NCBI RefSeq assembly: GCF_024448505.1
Contig: NZ_JAMOHV010000020.1
Span: forward strand, 1-36,997
Reading direction: 5' to 3'
Source of the DNA: Stutzerimonas degradans
GTDB lineage: Bacteria; Pseudomonadota; Gammaproteobacteria; Pseudomonadales; Pseudomonadaceae
Length of the DNA stretch: 36,997 nt
A model generated the notes under the pieces. It made no database searches. It was not told the DNA's origin and worked only from the letters and a program-made list of their open reading frames with translations. A program made the translations under genes and the position numbers. Shown here piece by piece: positions 18,201 through 25,747 of this stretch (within the stretch, counting starts at the first letter, position 1; each line of letters opens with the position of its first letter).

Positions 18201-18380
18201 TGGGGTAGCGGAACCGGCAGCGAAATCATGAGCCGCATCGCCGCGCCCATGGTGGGCGGGATGATCACCGCCCCTTTGCTCTCCCTGTTCGTTCTGCCGG
18301 CAGCTTACCTGCTGATGCGCCGCCGGCAATTGCGAGTTACCACCCAGCAAGCAACCAACCCCACTGGAGAACATCCATGA
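15216..18380 (+). CDS. cusA: Heavy-metal RND transporter CusA
   Basis: A 1054-residue inner-membrane proton-driven exporter, full length for the HME-RND family. Visible hallmarks are the first membrane helix after '[16 protein letters not shown]', '[19 protein letters not shown]', the transmembrane motif '[19 protein letters not shown]', the porter sequence '[20 protein letters not shown]', and a closing helix bundle with '[20 protein letters not shown]'. It pumps Cu(I)/Ag(I) from the periplasm through CusC. It overlaps its neighbours by ATGA on both sides, the tightest form of operon coupling. Confidence 0.96.
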   Translation: MIAAIIRWSVANRFLILLATLFAVAWGIWSVKNTAVDALPDLSDVQVIIRTPYPGQAPRIVENQVTYPLTTTMLSVPGAKTVRGYSFFGDSYVYVLFEDGTDLYWARSRVLEYLSQVQSRLPAAAKPALGPDATGVGWIYQYALVDRTGKHDLSQLRSLQDWFLRYELKTLPNVAEVAPIGGMVKQYQVVLDPVRMASRGVTQQQIAKAIDEANRETGGSVLELAETEFMVRATGYLKTLKDFRAIPLRLDGGVPVTLGDVAHIQLGPEMRRGISELDGEGEVVGGVVILRSGKNARETIAAVQTKLDELKASLPQGVEIVTTYDRSKLIDSAVENLTHKLIEEFIVVALVCAIFLWHLRSSLVAIVSLPIGILIAFVIMQRQGINANIMSLGGIAIAIGAMVDAAIVMIENAHKHIEAWHKRHPDSTLKGQEHWKVITDAAVEVGPALFFSLLIITLSFIPVFTLEAQEGRLFGPLAFTKTYAMAAAAGLSVTLVPVLMGYWIRGKIPDEHRNPLNRGLIWIYKPALDAVLRWPKMTLLVAVLVFLTGLWPASRLGGEFLPPLDEGDLLYMPTALPGLSAQKASELLQQTDRLIKTVPEVAHVFGKAGRADTATDPAPLEMFETTIQFKPKDQWRLGMTPDKLVEELDRTVQVPGLANLWIPPIRNRIDMLATGIKSPIGVKVYGTDLAQIDKATQAVEKIAKTVPGVSSALAERLTGGRYIDVDIDRVAAARYGLNIADVQSIVAGAIGGQTIGETVEGLARYPINLRYGREWRDSISDLRNLPIYTPQGSQITLGTVAKVQVTDGPPMLKSENARLSGWVYVDVRGRDMAAVVGDLREKISKGVQLESGMSISYSGQFEFMERANAKLKLVVPATLLIIFVLLYLTFGRFGEALLIMATLPFALTGGVWFLYLLGYNLSVATGIGFIALAGVSAEFGVIMLLYLKNAWTDRVNAGAHGEGVLLDAIREGAVQRVRPKAMTVAVIIAGLLPILWGSGTGSEIMSRIAAPMVGGMITAPLLSLFVLPAAYLLMRRRQLRVTTQQATNPTGEHP

Positions 18381-18733
18381 ACATTAAGCACATCACCCTT
18401 GCCTCACTCTTCCTGGTGCCAGTCGCCTATGCCGCCGACAAGGAGCCAATGGACGGCATGCCGATGGATCACAAAGGCATGAACATGCCAATGGACCAGA
18501 AGTCGGCGGGACAGACCGCTACAGCCATCGGCACAGTCAAGAAAGTAAACACCGAGAGCGGCACCGTGACCATTGCACACGGCCCGGTCGAAGCGCTGGG
18601 TTGGCCTTCTATGACGATGGGCTTCAAAGCGAAGCCTGATCAGCTCCAAACGCTGAAAGAAGGGGACCAGGTCGAATTCGAGTTCTCCTCGAAAGGTATG
18701 GATTCCACCATTACGCGCATCGAAAAGCAGTAA
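18377..18733 (+). CDS. cusF: Periplasmic copper chaperone CusF
   Basis: A 118-residue protein with signal peptide ('[16 protein letters not shown]'), a Met/His linker ('[17 protein letters not shown]') and the CusF OB fold. The Cu(I) site is clear: His in 'IAHGPVEAL' and the Trp and Met residues of 'GWPSMTMGF', where the Trp packs on the metal. It hands copper to CusB. The start overlaps the cusA stop (ATGA). It closes the operon, followed by a GC-rich hairpin. Confidence 0.94.
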   Translation: MNIKHITLASLFLVPVAYAADKEPMDGMPMDHKGMNMPMDQKSAGQTATAIGTVKKVNTESGTVTIAHGPVEALGWPSMTMGFKAKPDQLQTLKEGDQVEFEFSSKGMDSTITRIEKQ

Positions 18734-18744
18734 AGAGCAGAAAG

Positions 18745-18768
18745 CGACCGCCGCAGGCGCGGCGGTCG
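18745..18768. terminator. GC-rich hairpin after cusF
   Basis: A 10-bp perfect stem (CGACCGCCGC / GCGGCGGTCG) with loop AGGC, 12 bases after the cusF stop. No T tract follows; likely a terminator or 3'-end stabiliser for the cus transcript. Confidence 0.65.
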
Positions 18769-18789
18769 TACCAACACGAGAATGAAGCG

Positions 18790-18805
18790 ATTACCGCTTT
18801 GTAAC
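18790..18805 (+). promoter_or_regulatory. CopR box upstream of ptrA-like gene 1
   Basis: ATTACCGCTTTGTAAC fits ATTAC-N6-GTAAG at 9 of the 10 fixed positions. It lies 70 bp before the start at 18876. Confidence 0.6.
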
Positions 18806-18875
18806 CTTGGCAACAGCTTCTTGTAAGTAGCAAGCCTTTAATCTACAGGCATCAACTAACCAAGAGGTGCAAACC

Positions 18876-19193
18876 ATGAACCGCATAACCAAAGTAATCG
18901 TTCCTTTTATTCTGACCGTTGCTTCCTCGCTTGCAATGGCCGAAGGCGGAAGCGAACGTACGCTGAATCGCTTAAATGACTCGGTAGGAGCAAAGCCCAC
19001 CCTTAAGGAGCTTGTCAAAGAGGGTCAAGTGCTGAGCATCGCACCTGCAGGGGCGACCGGCACGACTCGAATGATTCAAAACTATAGAACTAGTGCCCAA
19101 GTCCAGACGTATGAGATGAAGGTCAAGACCCCCGACGGGAAGATCCATACGGTAGAGTTCCTGAGCACCCCAGTTGGCGTGAACAATGGCTAA
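18876..19193 (+). CDS. PtrA-like periplasmic protein, copy 1
   Basis: A 105-residue exported protein with a signal peptide ending 'SSLAMA', followed by 'EGGSERTLNRL', the N-terminal signature of the 'co-regulatory protein PtrA' family known in Pseudomonas, where PtrA is copper-induced. The rest has no metal ligands beyond a few Met and resembles a PepSY-like beta/alpha piece ('QTYEMKVKTPDGKIHTVEFL'). The ATG at 18876 has GAGGTG 6 bases upstream. It is the first of three paralogues in this window, each behind a CopR box. Confidence 0.8.
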   Translation: MNRITKVIVPFILTVASSLAMAEGGSERTLNRLNDSVGAKPTLKELVKEGQVLSIAPAGATGTTRMIQNYRTSAQVQTYEMKVKTPDGKIHTVEFLSTPVGVNNG

Positions 19194-19225
19194 TCTGCCA
19201 AGCTTAATATCCGAGGGATAGTTAG

Positions 19226-19483
19226 ATGAGCAGCATAATATCCAAGATTAAAAGCGTACTGCAGCGCAATCCGGTCGTAACGGGGTTAACCGCAGCTGTG
19301 GTTGGCTACATGCTACTGAACCAAAGCACTGCGGCGTTGGCAACAACGCTGCCAAGCCTGCTCTTTCTCTTGCCCTGCTTGTTGATGATGGTCGTATGCA
19401 TGAAGCATATGTCTAGCGGTAAGTGCGACAAGCCCAAGGAGCCCAACGTTGGCGAAAACACCTTGTTAAGCAAAAGCGAATAA
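19226..19483 (+). CDS. Small membrane protein in copper cluster (DUF2933-like?)
   Basis: An 85-residue protein with two hydrophobic segments ('VVTGLTAAVVGYMLL' and 'LPSLLFLLPCLLMMVVC') and a C-terminal 'MKHMSSGKC' with possible metal ligands. Size and layout recall small DUF2933 membrane proteins of metal-resistance clusters, but the match is not strong. It has a GAGGG ribosome binding site and lies between the PtrA-like gene and a Met-rich exported protein in one direction. Confidence 0.7.
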   Translation: MSSIISKIKSVLQRNPVVTGLTAAVVGYMLLNQSTAALATTLPSLLFLLPCLLMMVVCMKHMSSGKCDKPKEPNVGENTLLSKSE

Positions 19484-19506
19484 CCCACTGAACTTGGAGA
19501 TTTAAC

Positions 19507-19737
19507 ATGCGAAAGGCCATCACCGTTACAGCAATCGCAATCACCTTGGCGAGCGGACTGAGTTTCGCAGCGGCAGATAAAGCGGACCAAAGCCATTCAG
19601 AAACCGGCATGATGAGCGGCGACAAGCATATGGAAATGATGGGTGACATGCGTGGAATGATGAAAGAGTGTCGTGAGATGATGGGGGCCGCCAAAGCCGA
19701 CCACTCGCAAAATGGCGAAAATCCAGACGCAGCATAG
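19507..19737 (+). CDS. Small Met/His-rich exported protein
   Basis: A 76-residue protein with a signal peptide ('ITLASGLSFAA') and a mature part rich in Met and His ('MMSGDKHMEMMGDMRGMMKE'), a composition that binds Cu(I) in the periplasm. It has GGAG 8 bases before the ATG. It ends the short operon that starts at 18876; a strong terminator follows at 19768. Confidence 0.75.
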   Translation: MRKAITVTAIAITLASGLSFAAADKADQSHSETGMMSGDKHMEMMGDMRGMMKECREMMGAAKADHSQNGENPDAA

Positions 19738-19767
19738 GATATGAGGGTGTGAGTAACAATGATCGAA

Positions 19768-19797
19768 GCAGGTGGGGGGTGCCCCACCTGCTTTTTT
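19768..19797 (+). terminator. Strong intrinsic terminator before copS
   Basis: A perfect 10-bp stem (GCAGGTGGGG / CCCCACCTGC) with a 4-base loop, followed by TTTTTT. It lies inside an in-frame upstream extension of the kinase gene, which argues that the kinase starts after it. Confidence 0.9.
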
Positions 19798-19827
19798 GTG
19801 CTTGATGGCCTAACCAGGACCGTACTG

Positions 19828-21201
19828 ATGGGAAAAGTGTCACTGACGAGCAGAATGGCGATAGCTTTCATGCTCGTGGTTACGGTTGTGCTGCTGGCGG
19901 CCGCAATCAGCTTTAATTATTTTTGTCAGCTCCATTTCGAACGCAAAGATGCACAAGTGCTTAATGAAAAGGCCGCTGCAGTAGAGCGTACGCTACTCAA
20001 CAGCTCAGCATTCGGGCCTGAGACCGCTTCAAGGATCGATGCCGTTATTGAGCACTCCTTTGGCTTCGCGACTGCGGTTGTAGTAGACGGTAAGACGGTT
20101 TACTCCCATCACAATCTGTCTGAGAGCTTGCTACCTCTTGTCACAGACATCCAAGAGGAACGCTGGACGGTAAGTTTCGGTGGCCACCAGTACAGCGGAA
20201 TTACCAGAAAAGTAAATCGGTGGGTAGAAGGGCAGGACACTGTTATCTATTTGGCTTTGGATGTAACGCACCGAATCCACTTCTTCGATATGATTCAGCA
20301 GTGGTTTGCTTATACGCTTGTCGTTAGTGCACTTCTGAGTGGCGCGTTAGGTGTTGTTCTGATCAGGAAAGGCTTAAAACCAATAGACGAACTGTCCAAG
20401 ACTTCTTCTACGGTAACCGCCCACTGCTTAGATACCAGAATTCCAACCGAGTCGGTGCCAGGCGAGCTGCATGAACTCGTAGACAACTTCAACGAAATGC
20501 TTTCGCGCTTGGACGACTCTTTTCTCAGATTGTCAGGTTTCTCAGCGGATATCGCGCATGAGCTAAGAACGCCGCTGAACAGCATGCTTACCCAAATGGA
20601 GGTCGCGCTCTTGCGCGACCGCGAGAATACCGACTACAAAGACATTTTGTATTCCGCCCTCGAAGAACTTAGGCGCATGTCAAAGATGGTCGATGACATG
20701 CTATTCCTCGCCAAGGCGGACAACGGGAAGATTACGCCCAATGCCGAAGATGCCAGCATGGCTGAGATTACCGCGAGCGTTATCGAATATTACGAGCTTG
20801 CAGCCGAGGACAAAAAGGTAGAAATCGCGCTTTCAGGCGATGGATCGGTACATGGCGATAAATCGATGCTGAGACGGGCCGTCTCAAACATAGTCTCTAA
20901 CGCAGTTCGATATGCAGAGGAAGGCAGCACCATCAGCGTTGAAATAAGCGAGAGTGGTGGCTCGGTTTGCACAGCCATATCCAACCGAGGCACAACGATT
21001 CCAGCCGAGCTTCAGGCCCGAGTGTTTGATCGATTCTATAGGGTCGACACCGCAAGGCGCGAAGGAACCACCATGAATGCGGGCCTCGGCATGGCTATCA
21101 CTCGTTCGATAGTCGAAGCGCACAAAGGGCGCATCGCTTGCGAATCAGCTGAGGGGCATACGACTTTCACAATGACGCTTCCAAAGCTTATGTCTAGTTA
21201 A
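19828..21201 (+). CDS. copS: Copper sensor histidine kinase CopS/CusS-like
   Basis: A 457-residue inner-membrane kinase. It has a first membrane helix ('MAIAFMLVVTVVLLAAAISF'), a periplasmic sensor of about 140 residues with 'SHHNLSES', a second helix ('YTLVVSALLSGALGVVLI'), HAMP, HisKA with His244 in 'SADIAHELRTPLNSML', and an ATPase domain ('NIVSNAVRYAEEGSTISV', 'FDRFYRVD', 'GLGMAITRSIVEAHKGRI'). The start was set after the terminator at 19768-19797; an AGGA lies 8 bases upstream. No response regulator is adjacent. The likely partner is CopR at 36044, with about 15 kb of copper genes between them. Confidence 0.92.
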   Translation: MGKVSLTSRMAIAFMLVVTVVLLAAAISFNYFCQLHFERKDAQVLNEKAAAVERTLLNSSAFGPETASRIDAVIEHSFGFATAVVVDGKTVYSHHNLSESLLPLVTDIQEERWTVSFGGHQYSGITRKVNRWVEGQDTVIYLALDVTHRIHFFDMIQQWFAYTLVVSALLSGALGVVLIRKGLKPIDELSKTSSTVTAHCLDTRIPTESVPGELHELVDNFNEMLSRLDDSFLRLSGFSADIAHELRTPLNSMLTQMEVALLRDRENTDYKDILYSALEELRRMSKMVDDMLFLAKADNGKITPNAEDASMAEITASVIEYYELAAEDKKVEIALSGDGSVHGDKSMLRRAVSNIVSNAVRYAEEGSTISVEISESGGSVCTAISNRGTTIPAELQARVFDRFYRVDTARREGTTMNAGLGMAITRSIVEAHKGRIACESAEGHTTFTMTLPKLMSS

Positions 21202-21306
21202 TGGCAGAGTGCCAGCAACGACCCTGACCTACGCTCATAGAAACGCCAGGCTGAACCGAAAGAGGCCGAGACTTTCGAAGCTGTATGTTTGGTTCTGGAG
21301 GTTCCC

Positions 21307-22974
21307 GTGCAAGCGTCCTCATCGAGAAAATGCGGTACGACAGCCGCAGCGCTCAACGAAGCGTGCTTCTGCGTAAGCCTAGATCAAGCTGCGCTCGTAA
21401 ACTCATTGACCGAACAGCTTGGGAATTCAGAGCTGTCGGAGCTATTGAAGTCACGTTGCCCTCATGTGTTTGCAGCACGACCGGTCTTTGTTTCATCCTT
21501 GCGGCTGCGCCAGGTTAATGAGGTTATTCAGGCCATCGAGCAGACCGTGAGCTCGCCCGGTTGGCGTGAGCATGCTCTGGATTCTGCACCTCCTATTGCC
21601 CGACACGATCCTCGGGGCGCGCGCGGCGTCTTCTTTGGCTACGACTTCCATCTGGATGATGACAAGCTTGGGCTCATCGAAATAAACACAAATGCGGGCG
21701 GAGCGATGCTAAACGTATTGCTCGCCCGCGCGCAGCGTAGTTGTTGCAGCGGCGTAGTCGGGCTTTCGCCAGGTCAGGAAGGACCCGGCGGCTTCGAGCG
21801 TTCGATTCTGGATATGTTCGCCCAGGAATGGTCTACGAGCGGCGAGCCACGTCCGCTCACGCGCGTGGTGATCTTGGATGAAAGCCCACAAGCCCAATAC
21901 CTGTATCCGGAGTTCCTTCTTTTTCAGCGGTTATTCGAGTCAGCAGGAATCGACTGCCTAATCGCGGACCCAGCCGATCTGGCCTTTCACAACGAGTGCC
22001 TCTTGGTCGACGGGAAGCCTGTGGATCTCGTCTACAACCGACTCACCGATTTCTATCTGGAAGGCGACAATTGCAGCGCGCTGCGCAGCGCTTATTTGGC
22101 TGATGTCGTGACGGTAACGCCACATCCTCAGGCCTATGCCCTTTATGCCGACAAACGCCGGTTGGTTGACCTAACCAACGCACGTTTTTTGGAAGAGATT
22201 GGCGTCGATCAGCAAGTCCGAGCCGTATTGGCCCAGTACGTCCCGCTTACGGTTCCTGTCGAGCATCGCAATGCGGAGCACCTCTGGCAAAACCGCCGTA
22301 GCCTCTTTTTCAAGCCTGTCAGCGGGTTTGGTAGTCGCGGTGCGTACCGAGGAGACAAGCTCACCAAGCGGGTTTGGGAAGAAATCATTGGCGGAAACTA
22401 CTTGGCCCAGTCCCTTATAGCTCCTGGCGAGCGTAGAACCGTCGCCGACCCTCAGGTACGACCAATGAAGTTTGACCTGCGCGCGTACGCTTATGCTGGC
22501 GAGGTGCAGTGGAACGCTGCCAGGGTCTACCAAGGCCAAACGACCAACTTTCGAACGGAGGGGGGCGGCTTTGCTCCTGTGTTTACCTTAGGCGAGGAAG
22601 AGGAGCTGGCCGGTTCCACAAAGCAACTATCGCACGCCTCGTTCACTTTCTTGCTCGACGAAACCGGAGCCATAGAAAAGCTGCCGCACCCGCTCTATCT
22701 CGCGTTGGTTCGAGCCGAAAGGGCTACTTCGAAGCTTGCCGGTAAGCGTTTTCGATTGGCGGACTGGTATGTGGCAATGGAAGACGGCCAACCGTCTAAG
22801 GTCATCCGAGAGTGGTACGGGTGGGTAGCGTTCGACGCAGATGGCGGTTACCACCCTGAACGTGGTTCGCCGAAAAACGACGAGTCGGATAGTGATGACA
22901 ATGTAGATTTAACCGCTCTACCGACACGGGAAGAACACGATCGAATTGAGAGACTGTTGTTTAAAAGCGAGTGA
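21307..22974 (+). CDS. ATP-grasp-like ligase of unknown product
   Basis: A 555-residue soluble protein. 'GVFFGYDFHLDD', 'LGLIEINTNAGGAMLN', the glycine loop 'KPVSGFGSRGAYRG' and 'MKFDLRAYAYAGEVQWNAAR' with 'QGQTTNFRTEGGGFAPVFTL' together fit an ATP-grasp enzyme, a class that joins a carboxylate to an amine or thiol with ATP. The EINTN motif standing before the nucleotide-binding loop suggests a circularly permuted type, as in glutathionylspermidine-synthase-like proteins. The GTG at 21307 has GGAGG 5 bases upstream and was chosen over a TTG at 21289. It lies 105 bp after copS. I do not know a named family, and the product (a peptide, thiol conjugate or modified protein) cannot be told. Confidence 0.7.
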   Translation: MQASSSRKCGTTAAALNEACFCVSLDQAALVNSLTEQLGNSELSELLKSRCPHVFAARPVFVSSLRLRQVNEVIQAIEQTVSSPGWREHALDSAPPIARHDPRGARGVFFGYDFHLDDDKLGLIEINTNAGGAMLNVLLARAQRSCCSGVVGLSPGQEGPGGFERSILDMFAQEWSTSGEPRPLTRVVILDESPQAQYLYPEFLLFQRLFESAGIDCLIADPADLAFHNECLLVDGKPVDLVYNRLTDFYLEGDNCSALRSAYLADVVTVTPHPQAYALYADKRRLVDLTNARFLEEIGVDQQVRAVLAQYVPLTVPVEHRNAEHLWQNRRSLFFKPVSGFGSRGAYRGDKLTKRVWEEIIGGNYLAQSLIAPGERRTVADPQVRPMKFDLRAYAYAGEVQWNAARVYQGQTTNFRTEGGGFAPVFTLGEEEELAGSTKQLSHASFTFLLDETGAIEKLPHPLYLALVRAERATSKLAGKRFRLADWYVAMEDGQPSKVIREWYGWVAFDADGGYHPERGSPKNDESDSDDNVDLTALPTREEHDRIERLLFKSE

Positions 22975-23036
22975 GAGCCTGTCTCGCACAGCCCAGAGGT
23001 TCCTTACGGGCGCAGAGCCAAAGGAAGATTGCTTTT

Positions 23037-23450
23037 TCACTCACCTTTCAGGGCCATCATTAAACCCTTGAATGCGCCGTTCAGCCGAGTAAATGCAGCC
23101 TGGAAACGAATCGAATTTTCCGCATATTTTGCTTGTTCAACCTGAACGTCGACTGTGTTCTGATCAAGCGACGGTTGATTGGGAACCCTGTAGAGTAGGG
23201 CCGCATCGCTAAGAGTAACCTCCAAGCCACCAGTATTTATATGACTCTGGTTAGTTTTGGCCAGTGAAAACTCAGTGTTAATTGCCTGCTTGTTTTGAGC
23301 GGCAAGCACCGAGGCAAAATTCAAATCCCTGGCTTTGAAATTGGGTGTATCAGCATTGGCTATATTGTTGCTCAGCACCTCTGCTCTTTTGGCAGTGTAG
23401 AGGAGCGTTTTTTCTGGCCCGCCTACAGCCTTTTCGAAACTAATCCTCAT
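23037..23450 (-). CDS. flgB: Orphan flagellar basal-body rod protein FlgB
   Basis: A 137-residue protein that matches FlgB, the proximal rod subunit of the flagellum: N-terminal 'RAEVLSNNIANADTPNFKA' followed by 'RDLNFASVLAAQ', a mid-part 'LLYRVPNQPSLDQNTVDVQV', and C-terminal 'ENSIRFQAAFTRLNGAFKGL'. Length is normal for FlgB. The ATG at 23450 has an AGGATC site; an upstream TTG at 23465 is less likely. No other flagellar gene is near, whereas flgB normally heads flgBCDEFGHIJKL. It lies downstream of a PtrA-like gene on the same strand, so it may be copper-induced by read-through. It appears intact. Confidence 0.9.
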   Translation of the reverse strand: MRISFEKAVGGPEKTLLYTAKRAEVLSNNIANADTPNFKARDLNFASVLAAQNKQAINTEFSLAKTNQSHINTGGLEVTLSDAALLYRVPNQPSLDQNTVDVQVEQAKYAENSIRFQAAFTRLNGAFKGLMMALKGE

Positions 23451-23520
23451 CAACGATCCTATCAAGTTGGGAGAAAACCAGTGCTGATCAGAATTACGTC
23501 GATCAGCCCCATAGGATTTA

Positions 23521-23546
23521 CGCCCGACCTGGCACCTGGTCGGGCG
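23521..23546. terminator. Hairpin between ptrA-like gene 2 and flgB
   Basis: CGCCCGACC / GGTCGGGCG, a 9-bp perfect stem with an 8-base loop. No T tract on either strand, so termination may be partial. Confidence 0.55.
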
Positions 23547-23597
23547 GTGCAGAGCCAGAGAGCGTTGTAATCGTAATCCTGGAAGAGTAGAGAATTA

Positions 23598-23957
23598 TTA
23601 CTGATGACACTCCCTATCAGCCGTCATCAGCTTATGCTCGCGAATCATTTGTTCCAGTACGTCGTCTACCAATTTGTCGTGCTTCTCCATCCAAGCCAAA
23701 TGCTCCTCGGTAGAGACGTTTGGTCCTGGATGATCTTTATGGAGCTGGCTCATCATTTCTTCGAGCATTCCCATATGTTCTTTCATATGCACTTGGCGCT
23801 CGCAGACTGGCGCTTTCTCTGCTTGAACCAAAACTGCTTCAGCTTTATCGCGCAGTTGCTGAAGGCGCTCGAGAGTGCGGTCGCTTCCTCCTTCAGCCAA
23901 AGCCATGGGAGACAGCATCAGCGATCCGACAAGGTAAAAAGGTATCAACGATTTCAT
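23598..23957 (-). CDS. PtrA-like periplasmic protein, copy 2
   Basis: A 119-residue exported protein. The signal peptide ends 'SPMALA' and is followed at once by 'EGGSDRTLERLQQLRDKAEA', the family signature. The mature part is helical and rich in His, Met and Cys ('CERQVHMKEHMGMLEEMMSQ', 'EHLAWMEKHDKL', 'REHKLMTADRECHQ'), so a copper-binding role is likely. GGAGG lies 9 bases before the ATG. A near-perfect CopR box stands 138 bp upstream. Confidence 0.82.
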   Translation of the reverse strand: MKSLIPFYLVGSLMLSPMALAEGGSDRTLERLQQLRDKAEAVLVQAEKAPVCERQVHMKEHMGMLEEMMSQLHKDHPGPNVSTEEHLAWMEKHDKLVDDVLEQMIREHKLMTADRECHQ

Positions 23958-24095
23958 AGAGGTGACCTCCGTAGTGAAAGCTGCGGCCGTTGCTACTGAG
24001 CCTGTTTCAATGGACTAGAACCATTTTATGCCGTGTCTTGGACCATCTACTTCTGCAGATTAGTTAATCTACCCTGTCATGAAGCTGAGCTAGTG

Positions 24096-24111
24096 ATTAC
24101 ATTTTTGTAAG
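24096..24111 (+). promoter_or_regulatory. CopR box upstream of ptrA-like gene 2
   Basis: ATTACATTTTTGTAAG, identical to the copA site at 35246. It lies 138 bp before the minus-strand start at 23957. Confidence 0.75.
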
Positions 24112-24228
24112 TTATCGGTTTTTTGACCGAGCGGCCGCTCACCCGCATAAACTGGTAGCTCATTACCAGAAATCACCAGCACGGGTATTTCATCCCAAGC
24201 CAGCTCGATCAACCGGTAATAGCCGGCG

Positions 24229-25263
24229 TTATTTCGATTGCTCTCGTGCAGTCTCTTCCCGCTCCATACGTTCACGCACGCCGCCTTCCACACCAGTGCC
24301 AGAGTGCATTGGCTTGTAAAGCGAACCCGTTGTTGGCGGTGCTGGCGGAGCTTTTTCGATCTGCCAGCGGTGCGCGATGTTCGCCGCGATTCGCTCGGTG
24401 AGAGAGGGGAACAGCGAATGCGAGATCACTGCGCCCCGGGCTTTCCAGCCTACCGGCAGACGTTTGCGCGGGTTGACCGAGACCCAGGCGATGGCTTCAA
24501 CCACCTGCTCAGGGCCGTCCATTGCGGCCATGCGTGGCGTGCCGCCGGTGTAGTTGGCCGCGTGTTCCCAGAACGGTGTGTCCACAGCCCAGGGCATAAC
24601 AGTGGCGACACTAATAGTCTCGCTGCCGCTCAGGCGAATCTCCTCGGCGATTGCTGCCCCGAGATTCATCACTCCACCTTTGGTCGCTGCGTAGGAGGCA
24701 TGGTAAGCCAGCGGTATCTCGCTCTCGACCGAGCCGACGTTGACCAGCGTGCCGAAGCCCTGAGTTCTGAACTGGCGCATGGCCGCGTGGCTTCCGTAGA
24801 TCACGCCCTTGAGATTGACGTCCACAACCCGCGCATGGTCCTCGACGGGGACGTCTTCGAAGCGCCCCAGTGCTCCGACCGCTGCGTTGTTGATCCACAC
24901 GTCGATACTGCCGAAGCGTTCGATGGCGGCTTGGGCCAGGCCTTGTATGTCGGCTGGTTTGCTCACATCGGTGGTCACTACGAGTGCCGACCCTCCTGCC
25001 TCGCGTATCTGCGTAGCCAGTTCTTCGAGCACCGCGGTTCGGCGGGCCGCCAGCACCACGTCGCCTTGCAAAGCGGCAAGCCTGAGCGCCACGCCGCGAC
25101 CGAAGCCACTGGAGGCACCAGTGATGACGAAGGTTTTGCCAGCTACGCTTGGCTGGTCGCTTGGTTTCAGGCGTGGGGAAACGGCGCAGCCACTGAGTTG
25201 CAGGGCGGTAAGCAGAAGCAGCAGCAAAGCCAATCTCTGCGATGAGAAGATTCGCAAAACCAT
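24229..25263 (-). CDS. Lipoprotein short-chain dehydrogenase/reductase
   Basis: A 344-residue SDR with an unusual N-terminal lipoprotein signal: hydrophobic 'LALLLLLLTALQLSGC' with lipobox LSGC. The Rossmann fold shows TGASSGFG for the dinucleotide, NNAAVG, Ser in 'VNVGSVES' and the catalytic 'YHASYAATK'. It would therefore be an NAD(P)-type oxidoreductase fold placed outside the cytoplasm, where free NAD(P)H is scarce, which is odd. The start at 25263 has AGGAG 8 bases upstream. It lies 143 bp downstream of a near-perfect CopR box. The substrate is unknown. Confidence 0.88.
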   Translation of the reverse strand: MVLRIFSSQRLALLLLLLTALQLSGCAVSPRLKPSDQPSVAGKTFVITGASSGFGRGVALRLAALQGDVVLAARRTAVLEELATQIREAGGSALVVTTDVSKPADIQGLAQAAIERFGSIDVWINNAAVGALGRFEDVPVEDHARVVDVNLKGVIYGSHAAMRQFRTQGFGTLVNVGSVESEIPLAYHASYAATKGGVMNLGAAIAEEIRLSGSETISVATVMPWAVDTPFWEHAANYTGGTPRMAAMDGPEQVVEAIAWVSVNPRKRLPVGWKARGAVISHSLFPSLTERIAANIAHRWQIEKAPPAPPTTGSLYKPMHSGTGVEGGVRERMEREETAREQSK

Positions 25264-25406
25264 TATTGGTTCTCCTGGCAAAGTCATACGGCCGAATGGT
25301 CCGTAACTCCAGTGTTGTACGACTGCCTTGTGCCAGCGCCGCCGCAGGACAGGCGAATAGAACTTTTCAGGCTAGATCATCAATCTAGTTATGGCGCGGA
25401 AACTTG

Positions 25407-25422
25407 ATTACATTTCTGTAAG
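25407..25422 (+). promoter_or_regulatory. CopR box between lipoprotein SDR and GH15 gene
   Basis: ATTACATTTCTGTAAG. It lies 143 bp upstream of the SDR start on the minus strand and about 320 bp upstream of the GH15 start on the plus strand, so it could serve either or both. Confidence 0.7.
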
Positions 25423-25597
25423 CATAGAACTGAATTATTGAGCTATACGAATGCATGCTTGGAAAAGATTTTGCTATTCGATCTATCGAGTCTGACAATT
25501 CACAATCGCAATTGAAACTACTGATTAATCGTGCAGTCGACTAATAATCTGTTTCTTGTATTTTCGCGCGGCTTGCGCTTCGAAAAGTGACATCGTT

Positions 25598-25747
25598 ATG
25601 GTTAAAAATAAGCCGGCGTACGTCGGGTTACTCTTCATGCCAACTTCAATGCATTTATTACCTCAACGCGAGCCTGCCGCTTTGAAGCAGCAGTCCAGAC
25701 TGGCCTTTGAACCGTCTGTAAGCGCACCGACACGAAGAGAACTATGA
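25598..25747 (+). CDS. Possible short leader ORF before GH15
   Basis: A 49-codon frame from the ATG at 25598, whose stop overlaps the GH15 start (ATGA at 25744-25747). The overlap is the only support. The protein has no recognisable motif and the ribosome binding site is weak. Apart from this ORF and the CopR box, nothing else is seen in the 480 bases between the SDR and GH15 genes. Confidence 0.3.
   Translation: MVKNKPAYVGLLFMPTSMHLLPQREPAALKQQSRLAFEPSVSAPTRREL

Noticed and set aside
24090..24293. Minus-strand frame past the SDR stop, with a protein-like stretch 'YYRLIELAWDEIPVLVISGN'
   Set aside because: It looks somewhat coding and could be a frameshifted extension of the SDR, but it runs into the CopR box and no family was recognised.
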